Below, piece after piece: positions 33,920 to 43,795 of a stretch of DNA of 64,000 nt. Source of the DNA: Alphaproteobacteria bacterium. Its GTDB lineage: Bacteria > Pseudomonadota > Alphaproteobacteria > Reyranellales > Reyranellaceae. The translations under genes were made by a program, and so were the position numbers. Below the pieces are notes generated by a model, which worked only from the letters and a program-made list of their open reading frames with translations, searched no databases and was not told where the DNA came from. The stretch spans positions 22,184 to 86,183 of the forward strand of contig VGCH01000013.1 of assembly GCA_016870115.1 (NCBI GenBank). The letters run 5' to 3'. Each line of letters starts with the position of its first letter. Position 1 is the stretch's first letter.

Positions 33920-34858
33920 TCAGAGGACGCCCTTCTCCTTGAAGTAGCGCTCGGCGCCGGGGTGGAACGGTACAGCGGTGCGGGTCCCCATCATCTTGAC
34001 GTCGACGCCGCGGAAGGCCGCGTTGACCTGCTGCAGCGTCGGCAGCCCTTCCACGAGCGCGGCCGTCATCTTGTGCACGAGATCGGCCGGCGTCTTGCAG
34101 CTCACGATCAAATGCGCGGGAAACTGCACCGTGCGGGTGTCGCCCGTCGACGCCGGATACATCGCCTGCGGAATGGCGTAGCGCAGGAACCCGCCGTTTT
34201 TCTTGCGCATCTCCTCGAACACGTTGTCGGGGATCTCCAGCAGCTTCATGGGCCGGGAGTTGGCCATGTCCATGTAGGCGCCCGACGGCGCCGTCGTGAT
34301 GTTGAACGCCGCGTCGATCTGGCCATCCTTGAACATGTTGGTCTGGTCGGCGATGCTGCCGTAGGCCATCTTGGACACACCCTTGGAGCCGATTCCCGCG
34401 ATATCGAGGATCATCTGTGCCACCACTTCCGTGGTGTTGCCGCGCGGCAGCGTGCCCACCGCCTTGCCCTTGAGGTCGGCCAGCGAATTGATGCCCTTGT
34501 CCGCGCGTACGCCGATGTGCTGGACCTGCGCGTAGAGGTTGGCGATGTGACAGACGTTCTTGTAGGGCTGGGTGATTCCTTGACCGATGCCCTGAAGGGC
34601 ATCGACGGTCGAGATCAGGTTGCCCATGCCAAGGTCGGCCTTGCCTTCCTCGATGGCCTTGAGGTTGATTAGGCCGGCGCCCGGCCGATTCTCGATCTTG
34701 GAACCCGGGATCGCCTTCTCAAACAGGCCCGTGATGGCGCCGGAAATCGGCACCCAGGACCCGCCTGTCGGGCCGGTGAAATAGGTGAGCTGCTGGGCCG
34801 AAACCGGCGACACCGCGAGCGCCGCCACGAGGGCGAGCGCGATCGTTGACTTTCGCAT
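33920..34858 (-). CDS. TAXI-family TRAP transporter substrate-binding protein
   Basis: A periplasmic binding protein of 312 residues, start ATG 34858 with GGAGGAG upstream. The signal peptide MRKSTIALALVAALAVSPVSA is followed by the mature start QQLTYFTGPTGGSWVPISGA, characteristic of the TAXI family. GKAVGTLPRGNTTEVVAQMI lies in the middle of the ligand cleft. It delivers substrate to the fused permease encoded 31 bases downstream. Ligand unknown; TAXI proteins are associated with glutamate, glutamine or dicarboxylates. Confidence 0.93.
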   Translation of the reverse strand: MRKSTIALALVAALAVSPVSAQQLTYFTGPTGGSWVPISGAITGLFEKAIPGSKIENRPGAGLINLKAIEEGKADLGMGNLISTVDALQGIGQGITQPYKNVCHIANLYAQVQHIGVRADKGINSLADLKGKAVGTLPRGNTTEVVAQMILDIAGIGSKGVSKMAYGSIADQTNMFKDGQIDAAFNITTAPSGAYMDMANSRPMKLLEIPDNVFEEMRKKNGGFLRYAIPQAMYPASTGDTRTVQFPAHLIVSCKTPADLVHKMTAALVEGLPTLQQVNAAFRGVDVKMMGTRTAVPFHPGAERYFKEKGVL

Positions 34859-34948
34859 GGCTGAACTCCTCCTCCGTTGGCGGCATCTTGGCGCCGCTCG
34901 ATCCCGTACTGTGGGGCAGCGTGGCACCGCTTGGCAAGCGGCGGCGTG

Positions 34949-36373
34949 TCAGACGAAGAACAGGAACGTCAGCAGCACAAAGAGCGGGATCAGGAAGATG
35001 CCGGACCACACCATATAGCCGAAGAAGCTCGGCATGCGGATGCCGGCGTCCTCGACCACGGCCTTGACCATGAAGTTGGGGGCGTTGCCGATATAGGTGT
35101 TGGCGCCCATGAACACCGCGCCGCAGGAGATCGCCGCCAGCGTCGAGGCCATCGTGCCCATCAGCAGCTGCGGATCGCCGCCGGCCAGATTGAAGAACAC
35201 CAGATAGGTCGGCGCGTTGTCGAGGAAGCTCGAGAGAATGCCCGAGAGCCAGAAATACCAGACATCGATCGGCTGACCGTCGGGCCCGGTGACCAGCGCC
35301 ACGAGCGGCGCCAGCGCCCCGTCGCGACCGACCCGCAGGATCGCCAGCACCGGCGCGATGGTGATGAAGATGCCGGCGAAAAGTTTCGCCACCTCCGCCA
35401 TCGGCGCCCAGCTGTAGGCGTTGTCGGTCCGGACCTTGCGCGGCGTGAGCCGCATCGAGAGCGCGCAGATGCCGAGCAGCAGCACGTCGCGCACGATGTT
35501 CTGCAGCTCCACCGTCACATGGAAGAGCGTGATCGAGACGCCGGGTTTCCAGGTGCCGCTCATCAGCACGACGGCGACGATCGCCATCAGCAGCACGATA
35601 TTGACGCCGCCCTCGATGCGGATCGGCGAGTCCGGCGTCGGATCGCGCGGGAGGTGGCCTTCCTTCGCGTACCAGTAGCTGTCGAGCGCGTAGAAGACGC
35701 CCAGCAGGAAAATCGCGCAGACCACCATCTCGGAGAAGAGATGCTGCGTCGTCCAGAAGAAGCTGACGCCTTTCAGGAAGCCGAGGAACAGTGGCGGGTC
35801 GCCGAGCGGCGTCAGCGCGCCGCCGACGTTCGACACCAGAAAGATGAAGAAGACGAAGACGTGGATCTTGTGCTTGCGGTCGTCGTTGGCGCGGATGATC
35901 GGCCGGATCAGCAGCATCGAGGCGCCGGTCGTGCCCATCCAGCCCGCCAGCACGGTGCCGATCGCCAGAATCGCGGTGTTCATCGAAGGCGAGCCGTGCA
36001 GGTTGCCCTTGATGTGGATACCGCCCGTCACCGTGAACAGCGCCAGCAGCAGGATGATGAAGGGGATGTAGTCGGCCAGCGCCAGATGGACGAGCTCATA
36101 GCCCGCCGTCGGCACGCCGAAGAGGACGGCCATCGGCACGAGGACCAGCGCGGCCCAGGCCGCCGCCACCTTGCCGAAATGGTGATGCCAGAAGGACGGG
36201 ACCACCAGCGGCATGATCGCGATCGAGAGCAGGATGCCCGCGAAAGGCAACGCCCAAAGGAGACCGAGCTTGCGGCCATCCAGCGCCGGTGCGTCGGCTG
36301 AAGCGGCCAGCGCGAGCGCGGGAAGGGAGAACAGAAGGGCGGCGAGCGCGGCGGCGCGGAGCGGGCGTTTCAT
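34949..36373 (-). CDS. NhaD-like sodium:proton antiporter family membrane protein
   Basis: A 474-residue membrane protein with an N-terminal hydrophobic leader (MKRPLRAAALAALLFSLPAL) and about 11-12 further segments. It belongs to the ion-transporter superfamily that includes NhaD and CitMHS proteins, with conserved segments VSNVGGALTPLGDPPLFLGF and SSFLDNAPTYLVFFNLAGGD. It probably exchanges sodium for protons, although citrate/arsenite-like transport cannot be excluded. ATG 36373 is chosen because upstream residues are charged. It is transcribed toward the TAXI gene, 90 bases away, but need not be functionally linked. Confidence 0.85.
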   Translation of the reverse strand: MKRPLRAAALAALLFSLPALALAASADAPALDGRKLGLLWALPFAGILLSIAIMPLVVPSFWHHHFGKVAAAWAALVLVPMAVLFGVPTAGYELVHLALADYIPFIILLLALFTVTGGIHIKGNLHGSPSMNTAILAIGTVLAGWMGTTGASMLLIRPIIRANDDRKHKIHVFVFFIFLVSNVGGALTPLGDPPLFLGFLKGVSFFWTTQHLFSEMVVCAIFLLGVFYALDSYWYAKEGHLPRDPTPDSPIRIEGGVNIVLLMAIVAVVLMSGTWKPGVSITLFHVTVELQNIVRDVLLLGICALSMRLTPRKVRTDNAYSWAPMAEVAKLFAGIFITIAPVLAILRVGRDGALAPLVALVTGPDGQPIDVWYFWLSGILSSFLDNAPTYLVFFNLAGGDPQLLMGTMASTLAAISCGAVFMGANTYIGNAPNFMVKAVVEDAGIRMPSFFGYMVWSGIFLIPLFVLLTFLFFV

Positions 36374-36458
36374 CGCGCGAAGCCTAGTGGGATTCCGCCG
36401 TCGGGGGAACCGGCGCGACCGCTTGCCTCGCCCCGGCTCCGCGTCTATGCCGCCCGCC

Positions 36459-37202
36459 ATGCCTCTCCTTACCTTGCCTTCTGTCGTTGGCCATCGTGGC
36501 GCCGCCAGCTACTCGCCCGAGAATACGCTCGCCTCGCTGACGGAGGCCAAGACACGCGGCGCGACCTGGGTCGAGTTCGACGTCAAGCTGTCGGGCGACG
36601 GTGTGCCGGTCCTGATGCACGACGCCTCGCTCAAGCGCACGGCCGGTCTCGACCGGGCGGCGGCCGCGACCTCGTGGGCGGAGATCGCCACGCTCGACGC
36701 CGGTGGCTGGTTCGCGCCGCGCTTCGCGGGCGAGCGGGTCCCCTCCTTCGAGCAAACGATCCGCCACCTCGCGGTGCTGGGTCTCGGCGCCAATGTCGAG
36801 ATCAAGCCCTGCCCGGGGCGTGAGGCCGAGACCGCGATCGCCACCGTGCGCATGCTGCAGCGGCTGTGGCCCGCCGCGCTGCCGACGCCGGTGCTGTCGA
36901 GCTTCGCCGATTCCGCCCTCGCCGCCGCCCGCGACACGGCGCCCGAGCTGTCGCGCGCGCTGCTGTTCGGCGCGACCGGCGACGATTGGGCGGCGCGCGC
37001 GTCCGCCGTCGGCGCGGTCGGCATCAACGTCGCCGCCCGGCGCCTGACACCGGAACGCGCTGCCGACATCCGCGCCGCCGGCTACTTGCTCTCAGTCTAT
37101 ACCGTGAACGAACCCGAGGCCGCGCGTCGCCTGATGGTCATGGGGGCCCACTCCATCATCTCCGACGCTCCCGACCTCGTGATCGCGGCGCTTGCGCGCT
37201 GA
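36459..37202 (+). CDS. ugpQ: Glycerophosphodiester phosphodiesterase
   Basis: Hydrolyses glycerophosphodiesters to glycerol-3-phosphate and an alcohol. About 247 residues from ATG 36459 (ATG 36447 is in frame and also possible), with no signal peptide, so cytoplasmic. The GDPD signature is clear: VGHRGAASYSPENTLAS (HR and E metal/catalytic residues), EFDVKLSGDGVPVLMHD with the second catalytic His, and EIKPCPG. It lies 128 bases before ugpB, consistent with the Ugp pathway in which UgpQ processes imported glycerophosphodiesters. Confidence 0.93.
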   Translation: MPLLTLPSVVGHRGAASYSPENTLASLTEAKTRGATWVEFDVKLSGDGVPVLMHDASLKRTAGLDRAAAATSWAEIATLDAGGWFAPRFAGERVPSFEQTIRHLAVLGLGANVEIKPCPGREAETAIATVRMLQRLWPAALPTPVLSSFADSALAAARDTAPELSRALLFGATGDDWAARASAVGAVGINVAARRLTPERAADIRAAGYLLSVYTVNEPEAARRLMVMGAHSIISDAPDLVIAALAR

Positions 37203-37242
37203 CCACGCATAGGGGTTGCAATCCGGCCCCGGGATTGGTGGA

Positions 37243-37282
37243 GTGTCGCGAGACGGAAACAGAAACGTCACACGGCCGTCGT
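37243..37282 (+). promoter_or_regulatory. Weak candidate Pho box before ugpB
   Basis: Heptamers with GTC cores lie in 11-base register: GTGTCGC at 37243, ACGTCAC at 37265 and CCGTCGT at 37276, the geometry of PhoB half-sites (CTGTCAT repeats 11 bases apart). The bases match the consensus only partly. Phosphate control of ugp operons is well known, which is the main reason to list it. Confidence 0.3.
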
Positions 37283-37330
37283 GGCGACCCCCTAATCGGG
37301 ACCGTCCGCACCAACAGGGAGAGGGACATC

Positions 37331-38647
37331 ATGAAACGCAGGCTTTTGGCATCCGTCGCGACGGTCGCGACGCTCGTCGGCATGGGCAGCGCCCAGGCGC
37401 AGGTCGAGCTCCAGTTCTGGCACGCCATGGGTGGCAACCTGGGCGAGGCCGTGAACGCCCAGGTCGAGGGCTTCAACAAGGCCCAGTCGGCCTACAAGGT
37501 CGTGCCGGTCTACAAAGGCTCCTACACCGAGACCCTGACGGCCGCGATCGCGGCCTTCCGCGCCCGCCAGGCGCCGCACATGGTGCAGGTCTTCGAGGTC
37601 GGCACCGCCAACATGATGGCGGCCAAGGGCGCGGTGTATCCGGTGCATCAGCTGATGGCCGACGCCAAAGAGCCGTTCGATCCGAATGCCTTCGTGTCGC
37701 CGGTCACCGGCTACTATTCGACAGCCGACGGCAAGCTTCTGTCGATGCCGTTCAACTCCTCCACGCCGGTGCTCTACTGGAACAAGGAGCTGCTGCAGAA
37801 GGCCGGACTCGATCCGGCGAAGGGTCCGACCACCTGGCCGGAGCTGGGCGAGATGGCCAAGAAGGCCGTGGCCGCCGGCGCCAAGTGCGGGTTCACGCCG
37901 CAGTGGCAGACCTGGACGATGATCGAGAATTTCGGCGCCTACCACAATCTGCCCTTCGCCACGAAGTCGAACGGCTTCGGCGGCACCGACATCGAGCTGC
38001 GCTTCAACGACGCCGCACGCGTCAAGCACATCGCGACGCTCGCCGAATGGAGCAAGGATCGCACCTTCGTCTACAACGGCCGCGAGGGCCGCTCGACGGC
38101 GCAGTTCAACGCCGGCGATTGCGCGTTCCACATCGCTTCTTCGGCCTCGGCCTCGGCGATTGAGCGGGCACTGACCAAGGAAAAGGTCGGGATGGGCATG
38201 ATGCCGTTCTGGCCTGATGTCATCGCCAAGCCGCAGAACTCGATCATCGGCGGCGCAACGGTGTGGGTGCTGCAGGGCCGTCCGCAAGCCGAGTATGTCG
38301 GTGTGGCGAAGTTCCTGAGCCACATCTCGAGCGGCCCCATCCAGGCCAAGTGGCACCAGGAGACGGGCTACGTGCCGGTCTCCAAGGCCGCCGCCGAGAT
38401 CACCGAGAAGTCGGGCTTCTACAAGGACAATCCCGGTCGCGATCTGGCGGTGAAGCAGCTGCTGCTCAACCCGCCGACCGAAAACTCGCGCGGCCTGCGC
38501 ATCGGCAACTTCGTGCAGATCCGCGACGTGGTCGACAGCGAGCTGGAAGCCGTGTGGTCGGGCAAGAAGGACGCCAAGACCGCGCTCGACGACGCCGTGA
38601 AGGCGGGCAACGAGCTACTGCGCCGGTTCGAAGCCGCGAACCGATAG
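37331..38647 (+). CDS. ugpB: sn-glycerol-3-phosphate ABC transporter binding protein
   Basis: A periplasmic binding protein of 438 residues for glycerol-3-phosphate and glycerophosphodiesters. Start ATG 37331 has AGGGAGAGGGA upstream. Signal peptide MKRRLLASVATVATLVGMGSAQA; the mature protein begins QVELQFWHAMGGNLGE, as in UgpB. SMPFNSSTPVLYWNKELLQK and EWSKDRTFVYNGREG are family blocks in the ligand cleft. It is the first gene of ugpBAEC, and a hairpin after its stop probably stabilises its mRNA relative to the permease genes. Confidence 0.95.
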   Translation: MKRRLLASVATVATLVGMGSAQAQVELQFWHAMGGNLGEAVNAQVEGFNKAQSAYKVVPVYKGSYTETLTAAIAAFRARQAPHMVQVFEVGTANMMAAKGAVYPVHQLMADAKEPFDPNAFVSPVTGYYSTADGKLLSMPFNSSTPVLYWNKELLQKAGLDPAKGPTTWPELGEMAKKAVAAGAKCGFTPQWQTWTMIENFGAYHNLPFATKSNGFGGTDIELRFNDAARVKHIATLAEWSKDRTFVYNGREGRSTAQFNAGDCAFHIASSASASAIERALTKEKVGMGMMPFWPDVIAKPQNSIIGGATVWVLQGRPQAEYVGVAKFLSHISSGPIQAKWHQETGYVPVSKAAAEITEKSGFYKDNPGRDLAVKQLLLNPPTENSRGLRIGNFVQIRDVVDSELEAVWSGKKDAKTALDDAVKAGNELLRRFEAANR

Positions 38648-38671
38648 ACCACGGTCCCGATACCGCGATCC

Positions 38672-38699
38672 GCCTCCTCCCCTTCCTTGGGGAGGAGGC
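38672..38699 (+). terminator. Hairpin between ugpB and ugpA
   Basis: GCCTCCTCCCC and GGGGAGGAGGC form a perfect 11-bp stem with a TTCCTT loop, midway in the 71-base spacer. It has no T-tract. Such elements after binding-protein genes typically protect the upstream mRNA and lower expression of the permease genes. Confidence 0.6.
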
Positions 38700-38718
38700 C
38701 GGACACCGCGATTGACCC

Positions 38719-39600
38719 ATGGAAAAGCGCGTCGCCTTCAACGAACGTTGGCTGCCCTATCTGCTGGTGTCCCCGCAGATCCTGATCACGCTCGTGTTCT
38801 TCTTCTGGCCGTCGGGCCAGGCGATCTGGCAGTCGGTGCTGCTGGAGGATGCGTTCGGCGGCAACTCGCGCTTCGTCTTCCTCGACAACTTCACCCATCT
38901 TCTGTCCGACAAGGACTACTACGCCTCCGCCCGCCTCACGCTGGTGTTCAGCGCGCTGGTGGCGAGCGTCGGACTTGGCGTGTCGCTCCTGCTCGCGGTC
39001 ATGGCCGACCGCATCATCCGGGGCGCCACCGCCTACAAGGCGTTCCTGGTGTGGCCCTATGCCGTGGCCCCGGCGGTCGCGGGCGTTCTCTGGGGCTTCC
39101 TGTTCAACCCCTCCGTCGGCATCGTCGCCTGGTCGCTCGCCGCGATCGGCATCGAGTTCAACTACGTCATCAACGGCAACCAGGCGCTGGCGCTGGTGGT
39201 GATCGCCGCCGTCTGGAACCAGGTCAGCTACAATTTCCTGTTCTTTCTCGCGGGCCTCCAGGCCATTCCGAAGTCGCTGATCGAGGCGGCCGCGATCGAC
39301 GGTGCCGGCCCGGGCCGGCGCTTCTGGGACATCGTCTTCCCGCTGCTCTCCCCCACCGGCTTCTTCCTACTGGTGGTTAACATCATCTACGCCTTCTTCG
39401 GCACGTTCGGCGTCGTGGACTCGCTCACCAAGGGCGGCCCCGCCAAGGCGACCGAAATCCTGGTGTTCAAGGTCTACAATGACGGCTTCCGCGGGCAGGA
39501 TCTCGGCGGGTCGGCGGCGCAATCGGTGATCCTGATGATCGTCGTGATCGCGCTCACCGTCGTGCAGTTCCGCTTCATCGAGCGTCGGGTGCATTACTGA
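38719..39600 (+). CDS. ugpA: sn-glycerol-3-phosphate ABC transporter permease
   Basis: A 293-residue inner-membrane permease with six predicted segments. The EAA loop that contacts the ATPase reads [22 protein letters not shown]. The N-terminus [20 protein letters not shown] and the ending [20 protein letters not shown] are typical of UgpA. It pairs with UgpE, whose ATG overlaps this stop by one base. Confidence 0.95.
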   Translation: MEKRVAFNERWLPYLLVSPQILITLVFFFWPSGQAIWQSVLLEDAFGGNSRFVFLDNFTHLLSDKDYYASARLTLVFSALVASVGLGVSLLLAVMADRIIRGATAYKAFLVWPYAVAPAVAGVLWGFLFNPSVGIVAWSLAAIGIEFNYVINGNQALALVVIAAVWNQVSYNFLFFLAGLQAIPKSLIEAAAIDGAGPGRRFWDIVFPLLSPTGFFLLVVNIIYAFFGTFGVVDSLTKGGPAKATEILVFKVYNDGFRGQDLGGSAAQSVILMIVVIALTVVQFRFIERRVHY

Positions 39601-40505
39601 TGGTCGAGAACCGCCCCTGGCTCACCGTGCTCAGTCACGCCGTGGTGCTGATCGGCCTGGTGATCATCGCCTTTCCGGTGTGGATGACGTTCGTCGCCTC
39701 GACCCACGACCAGCAGACCATGCTGCGCTCGCCGATCCCGCTCTTGCCGGGGCCGCACATGGTCGACAACTACGTGCAGATCCTGACCGAAGGATATGGC
39801 GGTCGCTTCGGCAGCTCCAAGCACACGCTCGAGCTGGGCTGGGGCCCCGCCAAGATCTCGATCACGATGAGCACGATCGCCATGACCATGATCAACAGTA
39901 TGATCATGGCGCTCGGGATCACCATCGGAAAGATCGCGATCTCGATCATCGCGGCCTTTGCCATCGTCTACTTCCGGTTCCCGTTCCGGATGTGGTTCTT
40001 CTGGGCGATCTTCATCACGCTGATGCTGCCGGTCGAGGTGCGGATCGTGCCGACCTACGGGGTCGTCGCCAGTCTGGGGATGCTCGATTCCTACAGCGGC
40101 CTGATCATCCCGCTGATCGCATCCGCGACCGCGACCTTCCTGTTCCGGCAGTTCTTCATGAGCGTGCCCGACGAACTCACCGAGGCCGCACGCGTGGATG
40201 GCGCGGGCCCGATGCGGTTCTTCTGGGACATCCTCTTGCCGATGAGCCGCACCACCATCGCGGCGCTGTTCGTGATCCAGTTCATCTACGGCTGGAACCA
40301 GTATCTCTGGCCGCTGCTGATCACCACCAAGGAGAGCTTCTACACGGTGGTGATGGCGGTCTCGCGCCAGGCGAACGTGGTGGATTCGGTGCCAAGCTGG
40401 AACCTGCTGATGACCATGGCGATGCTCGCCATGCTGCCGCCGGTGCTGGTCGTGGTCTTCATGCAGCGCCAGTTCGTGCGCGGCCTGGTCGAAACGGAGA
40501 AGTGA
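39600..40505 (+). CDS. ugpE: sn-glycerol-3-phosphate ABC transporter permease
   Basis: A 301-residue partner permease, slightly longer than typical UgpE. The EAA loop is ELTEAARVDGAGPMRFFWDI, and the segment VIQFIYGWNQYLWPLLITTK is characteristic of UgpE/MalG-type permeases. Translation is probably coupled to ugpA through the TGATG overlap, and ugpC begins 3 bases after its stop. Confidence 0.95.
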   Translation: MVENRPWLTVLSHAVVLIGLVIIAFPVWMTFVASTHDQQTMLRSPIPLLPGPHMVDNYVQILTEGYGGRFGSSKHTLELGWGPAKISITMSTIAMTMINSMIMALGITIGKIAISIIAAFAIVYFRFPFRMWFFWAIFITLMLPVEVRIVPTYGVVASLGMLDSYSGLIIPLIASATATFLFRQFFMSVPDELTEAARVDGAGPMRFFWDILLPMSRTTIAALFVIQFIYGWNQYLWPLLITTKESFYTVVMAVSRQANVVDSVPSWNLLMTMAMLAMLPPVLVVVFMQRQFVRGLVETEK

Positions 40506-40508
40506 TCC

Positions 40509-41600
<1,092 letters not shown>

Positions 41601-41601
41601 C

Positions 41602-42453
41602 ATGATCCTCGCCACCTACAACATCCATTTCGGCCTCGGCGCCGACGGCAAGTACGATGTCGCCCGCATCGCCGACACCGTGGCGCAGGCTGACATCATC
41701 TGCGTCCAGGAGGCCGTCGCGGGCTGGAGCCTGAATGGCTACGCCGACCAGACAGCCGAGATCGCGGCGCGCCTGAACCGCTACTGCTGGTATCACGGCG
41801 CGATGGAAGCCGACTCAAGCTCGGTCGCCGCCGACGGCCGCATCGACAATCGCCGCCGCAGCTTTGGCAATGCCGTGATCTCGCGTTGGCCCATTCGCTG
41901 GGCACGCGGGCACTACCTGCCCAAGAACCGCCTGCTGCAGACCTTCGACTTGCAACGCGGCTTCGTCGAGGCCGGAATCGACACGCCGTCAGGGCCGTTG
42001 CGCGTCCACTCAGTGCACCTGAGCCATGTCGGCGCGCAGCAGCGCCTGCCGCAAGTCCGCGCGCTGATGGAGATCGTTCAGGCCGCCCCTCGCACAGGCT
42101 CGACCTGGGATGGAACCGCCTCGGAGCGGTTTGTGTTCCAGGAGCCGGCGCCGATCGTGCCCGCCGCCGCCATCGTGGCCGGCGATTTCAATTTCACCGC
42201 GGCCGACCCCGAGTATCCCGCGATGTGCGGCGAACCCAGCGCTCACTATGGTCGGCTCGCGACGACGGCGCACCTGCTCGACGCCTGGACCCTCGCCGGC
42301 AACGACGAGACAACCGAGAGCTTTCGCGGCGAGGGGCGGATCGACCATGTGATGGTGACGCCAGAGCTCGCCGGACGGGTCAAGCGCGCCTGGATCGACA
42401 GCGAGACCGTCACCTCCGACCACCAGCCGATCTTTGTGGAGTTCGCCGGCTGA
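41602..42453 (+). CDS. Endonuclease/exonuclease/phosphatase (EEP) family enzyme in ugp operon
   Basis: A 283-residue DNase-I-like fold metal hydrolase. Family blocks in order: TYNIHFG (Asn), ICVQEAV with the metal-binding Glu, HSVHLSHVG, VAGDFNFTAADPEY (GDFN) and TSDHQPIFVEF with the catalytic Asp-His. No signal peptide, so cytoplasmic. It starts one base after the ugpC stop and is probably co-transcribed. EEP enzymes cleave nucleic acid or phospholipid phosphodiesters, so a role in processing imported glycerophosphodiesters beside UgpQ is plausible but unproven. Confidence 0.83.
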   Translation: MILATYNIHFGLGADGKYDVARIADTVAQADIICVQEAVAGWSLNGYADQTAEIAARLNRYCWYHGAMEADSSSVAADGRIDNRRRSFGNAVISRWPIRWARGHYLPKNRLLQTFDLQRGFVEAGIDTPSGPLRVHSVHLSHVGAQQRLPQVRALMEIVQAAPRTGSTWDGTASERFVFQEPAPIVPAAAIVAGDFNFTAADPEYPAMCGEPSAHYGRLATTAHLLDAWTLAGNDETTESFRGEGRIDHVMVTPELAGRVKRAWIDSETVTSDHQPIFVEFAG

Positions 42454-42467
42454 GGCGCCGTCGACGT

Positions 42468-42501
42468 TTTCCGATCCGGCTGCACTCATCCGGATCGGAA
42501 A
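42468..42501. repeat. Palindromic element GATCGGAAA family, copy 1 (possible bidirectional terminator)
   Basis: TTTCCGATCCGG (42468-42479) and CCGGATCGGAAA (42490-42501) form a perfect 12-bp stem with a 10-base loop. It lies between convergent stops at 42453 and 42523, with T- and A-runs at its outer edges, so it could terminate both transcripts. The same arm sequence recurs at 60679-60708 and 63809-63842. Confidence 0.7.
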
Positions 42502-42522
42502 GACCCTCAGCCGAAAACGCCC

Positions 42523-43140
42523 TCAGGCGCCGGGCAGATACTTCAGCGGGCAGCCGTAGGGTCGCGACGTCGCAGGATCGGGAGCGCGCCCCGTCGCCAC
42601 GGCGTCGATGGCATTGCGCAGGTAGGGCACCGCGATGGCGATGTCCTCGATCCGGGTCGATGCGATGGAGTCAACGCCGCCCTGATAGGCCAGCCGACCC
42701 GCGGCATCGATGAGGAACACGTGCGGTGTGGTCAATGCGCCGAACGCGGCGGCGACCCGCGTCGTGGGATCCATCACCAGCGCGGTGGGCGCTGAGCGAC
42801 GCTTCTCGAACAGGAACTCGGCCTCGACGCCCTCGACATGGCCCATGCTGCCCGCCGGCAGCGAAAACACGGTGAGCCAGGCGCCGCCGCGCGCGATCGC
42901 GTGGCGCTGCAGCGCCTGCATGTTGCCCGACTCGTAGTGCTTTCCGGCGAAGGGGCATTCGGGGTTGTGCCACTCAAGCACCAGCGGCTTGCCGCGAAAG
43001 CTGTCGGAGCGCAGCGTGCGGCCCGCCGAGTCGACCGCCGTGAAGGCCGGCGCGACCTGACCGATCTCGGGCCGCGAGCGCGCCATCGCTGGAGTCGCCA
43101 CCGCCAGAGCGGCGGCGCCCAGAAACAAGCGCCTAAGCAC
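42523..43140 (-). CDS. Periplasmic peroxiredoxin-like thioredoxin-fold protein (paralogue 2)
   Basis: A 205-residue exported thioredoxin-fold protein. Signal peptide MLRRLFLGAAALAVATPAMA. The redox Cys is in WHNPECPFAGKHYESGNMQ, with a second conserved Cys near the C-terminus (YGCPLKY). It has no CxxC pair, so it resembles peroxiredoxins rather than thioredoxins. It starts 2 bases after the stop of its paralogue (43143-43778), which shares the same motifs, and belongs to the operon of the DsbD/ScsB-like reductase that would supply electrons. Confidence 0.82.
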   Translation of the reverse strand: MLRRLFLGAAALAVATPAMARSRPEIGQVAPAFTAVDSAGRTLRSDSFRGKPLVLEWHNPECPFAGKHYESGNMQALQRHAIARGGAWLTVFSLPAGSMGHVEGVEAEFLFEKRRSAPTALVMDPTTRVAAAFGALTTPHVFLIDAAGRLAYQGGVDSIASTRIEDIAIAVPYLRNAIDAVATGRAPDPATSRPYGCPLKYLPGA

Positions 43141-43142
43141 GG

Positions 43143-43778
43143 TCAGGTCGAGGTGCGGCTGTACTTCACCGTGCAGCCATAGGCACGTGTGCTGGGTTCG
43201 GGGATCGGCCTGTTGGTCAACAGATGGTCGATCGCCTGTCGCACATACTGGGTCGCCCGCGGGATGTCGGCCGCGTCGGCCGAGCGGAGCGAGTCGATAC
43301 CGCCCTTGTAGACCAGCGTCCCCCGCGCATCGATCAGGTACATGTGCGGGGTCACGGTGGCGCCATAGGCCCGCCCGATCCGGCCCATCGGATCGAGCAG
43401 CACCGCCGACGGATCGGCCTTGCGGCTTGCCGTCAGCTCATTGGCGCGCGCACCCTCGACGTGCCCCTGCTCGCCCGGTGCCGAGGAGACAATGGAGAGC
43501 CACACCACGCCCTTGGCCCGCGCCTCGCGCTGCTGTGCCTGCATGTTCCCGCTGGAATAGTGCTTCATCACATAGGGGCACTGGTGGTTCGTCCATTCCA
43601 GGACCACCGGCCGTCCGCGATAGCCATCCAGCGTATGCGTCGTGCCGTTGGAATCGACGCCGGAAAAGTCCGGGGCCGGTCGGCCGACATCGGCGGCGGC
43701 GCGCGCCACACCCGGGAGCAGGACCGCGGCACCGGCCGCGACGAAGAGCCCGCGACGGGCAAAGAGTGACCCGGACAT
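43143..43778 (-). CDS. Periplasmic peroxiredoxin-like thioredoxin-fold protein (paralogue 1)
   Basis: A 211-residue exported protein. Start ATG 43778 has AAGGAGG seven bases upstream. The N-terminal ARRGLFVAAGAAVLLPGVARA is a signal with a Tat-like double arginine. The active site is WTNHQCPYVMKHYSSGNMQ, and a C-terminal YGCTVKY provides a likely resolving Cys. This pattern matches the envelope peroxiredoxin-like (PRX) partners of ScsB-type transporters. It begins 17 bases after the scsB-like stop. It would reduce peroxides or related oxidants in the periplasm using electrons relayed by the membrane protein. Confidence 0.84.
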   Translation of the reverse strand: MSGSLFARRGLFVAAGAAVLLPGVARAAADVGRPAPDFSGVDSNGTTHTLDGYRGRPVVLEWTNHQCPYVMKHYSSGNMQAQQREARAKGVVWLSIVSSAPGEQGHVEGARANELTASRKADPSAVLLDPMGRIGRAYGATVTPHMYLIDARGTLVYKGGIDSLRSADAADIPRATQYVRQAIDHLLTNRPIPEPSTRAYGCTVKYSRTST

Positions 43779-43795
43779 CGACACCTCCTTGGAAC

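Noticed and set aside
34949..36373. The NhaD-like gene considered as the permease of the TAXI system
   Set aside because: A complete fused TRAP permease lies directly beside the TAXI protein, and this protein has the ion-transporter family motifs of NhaD.
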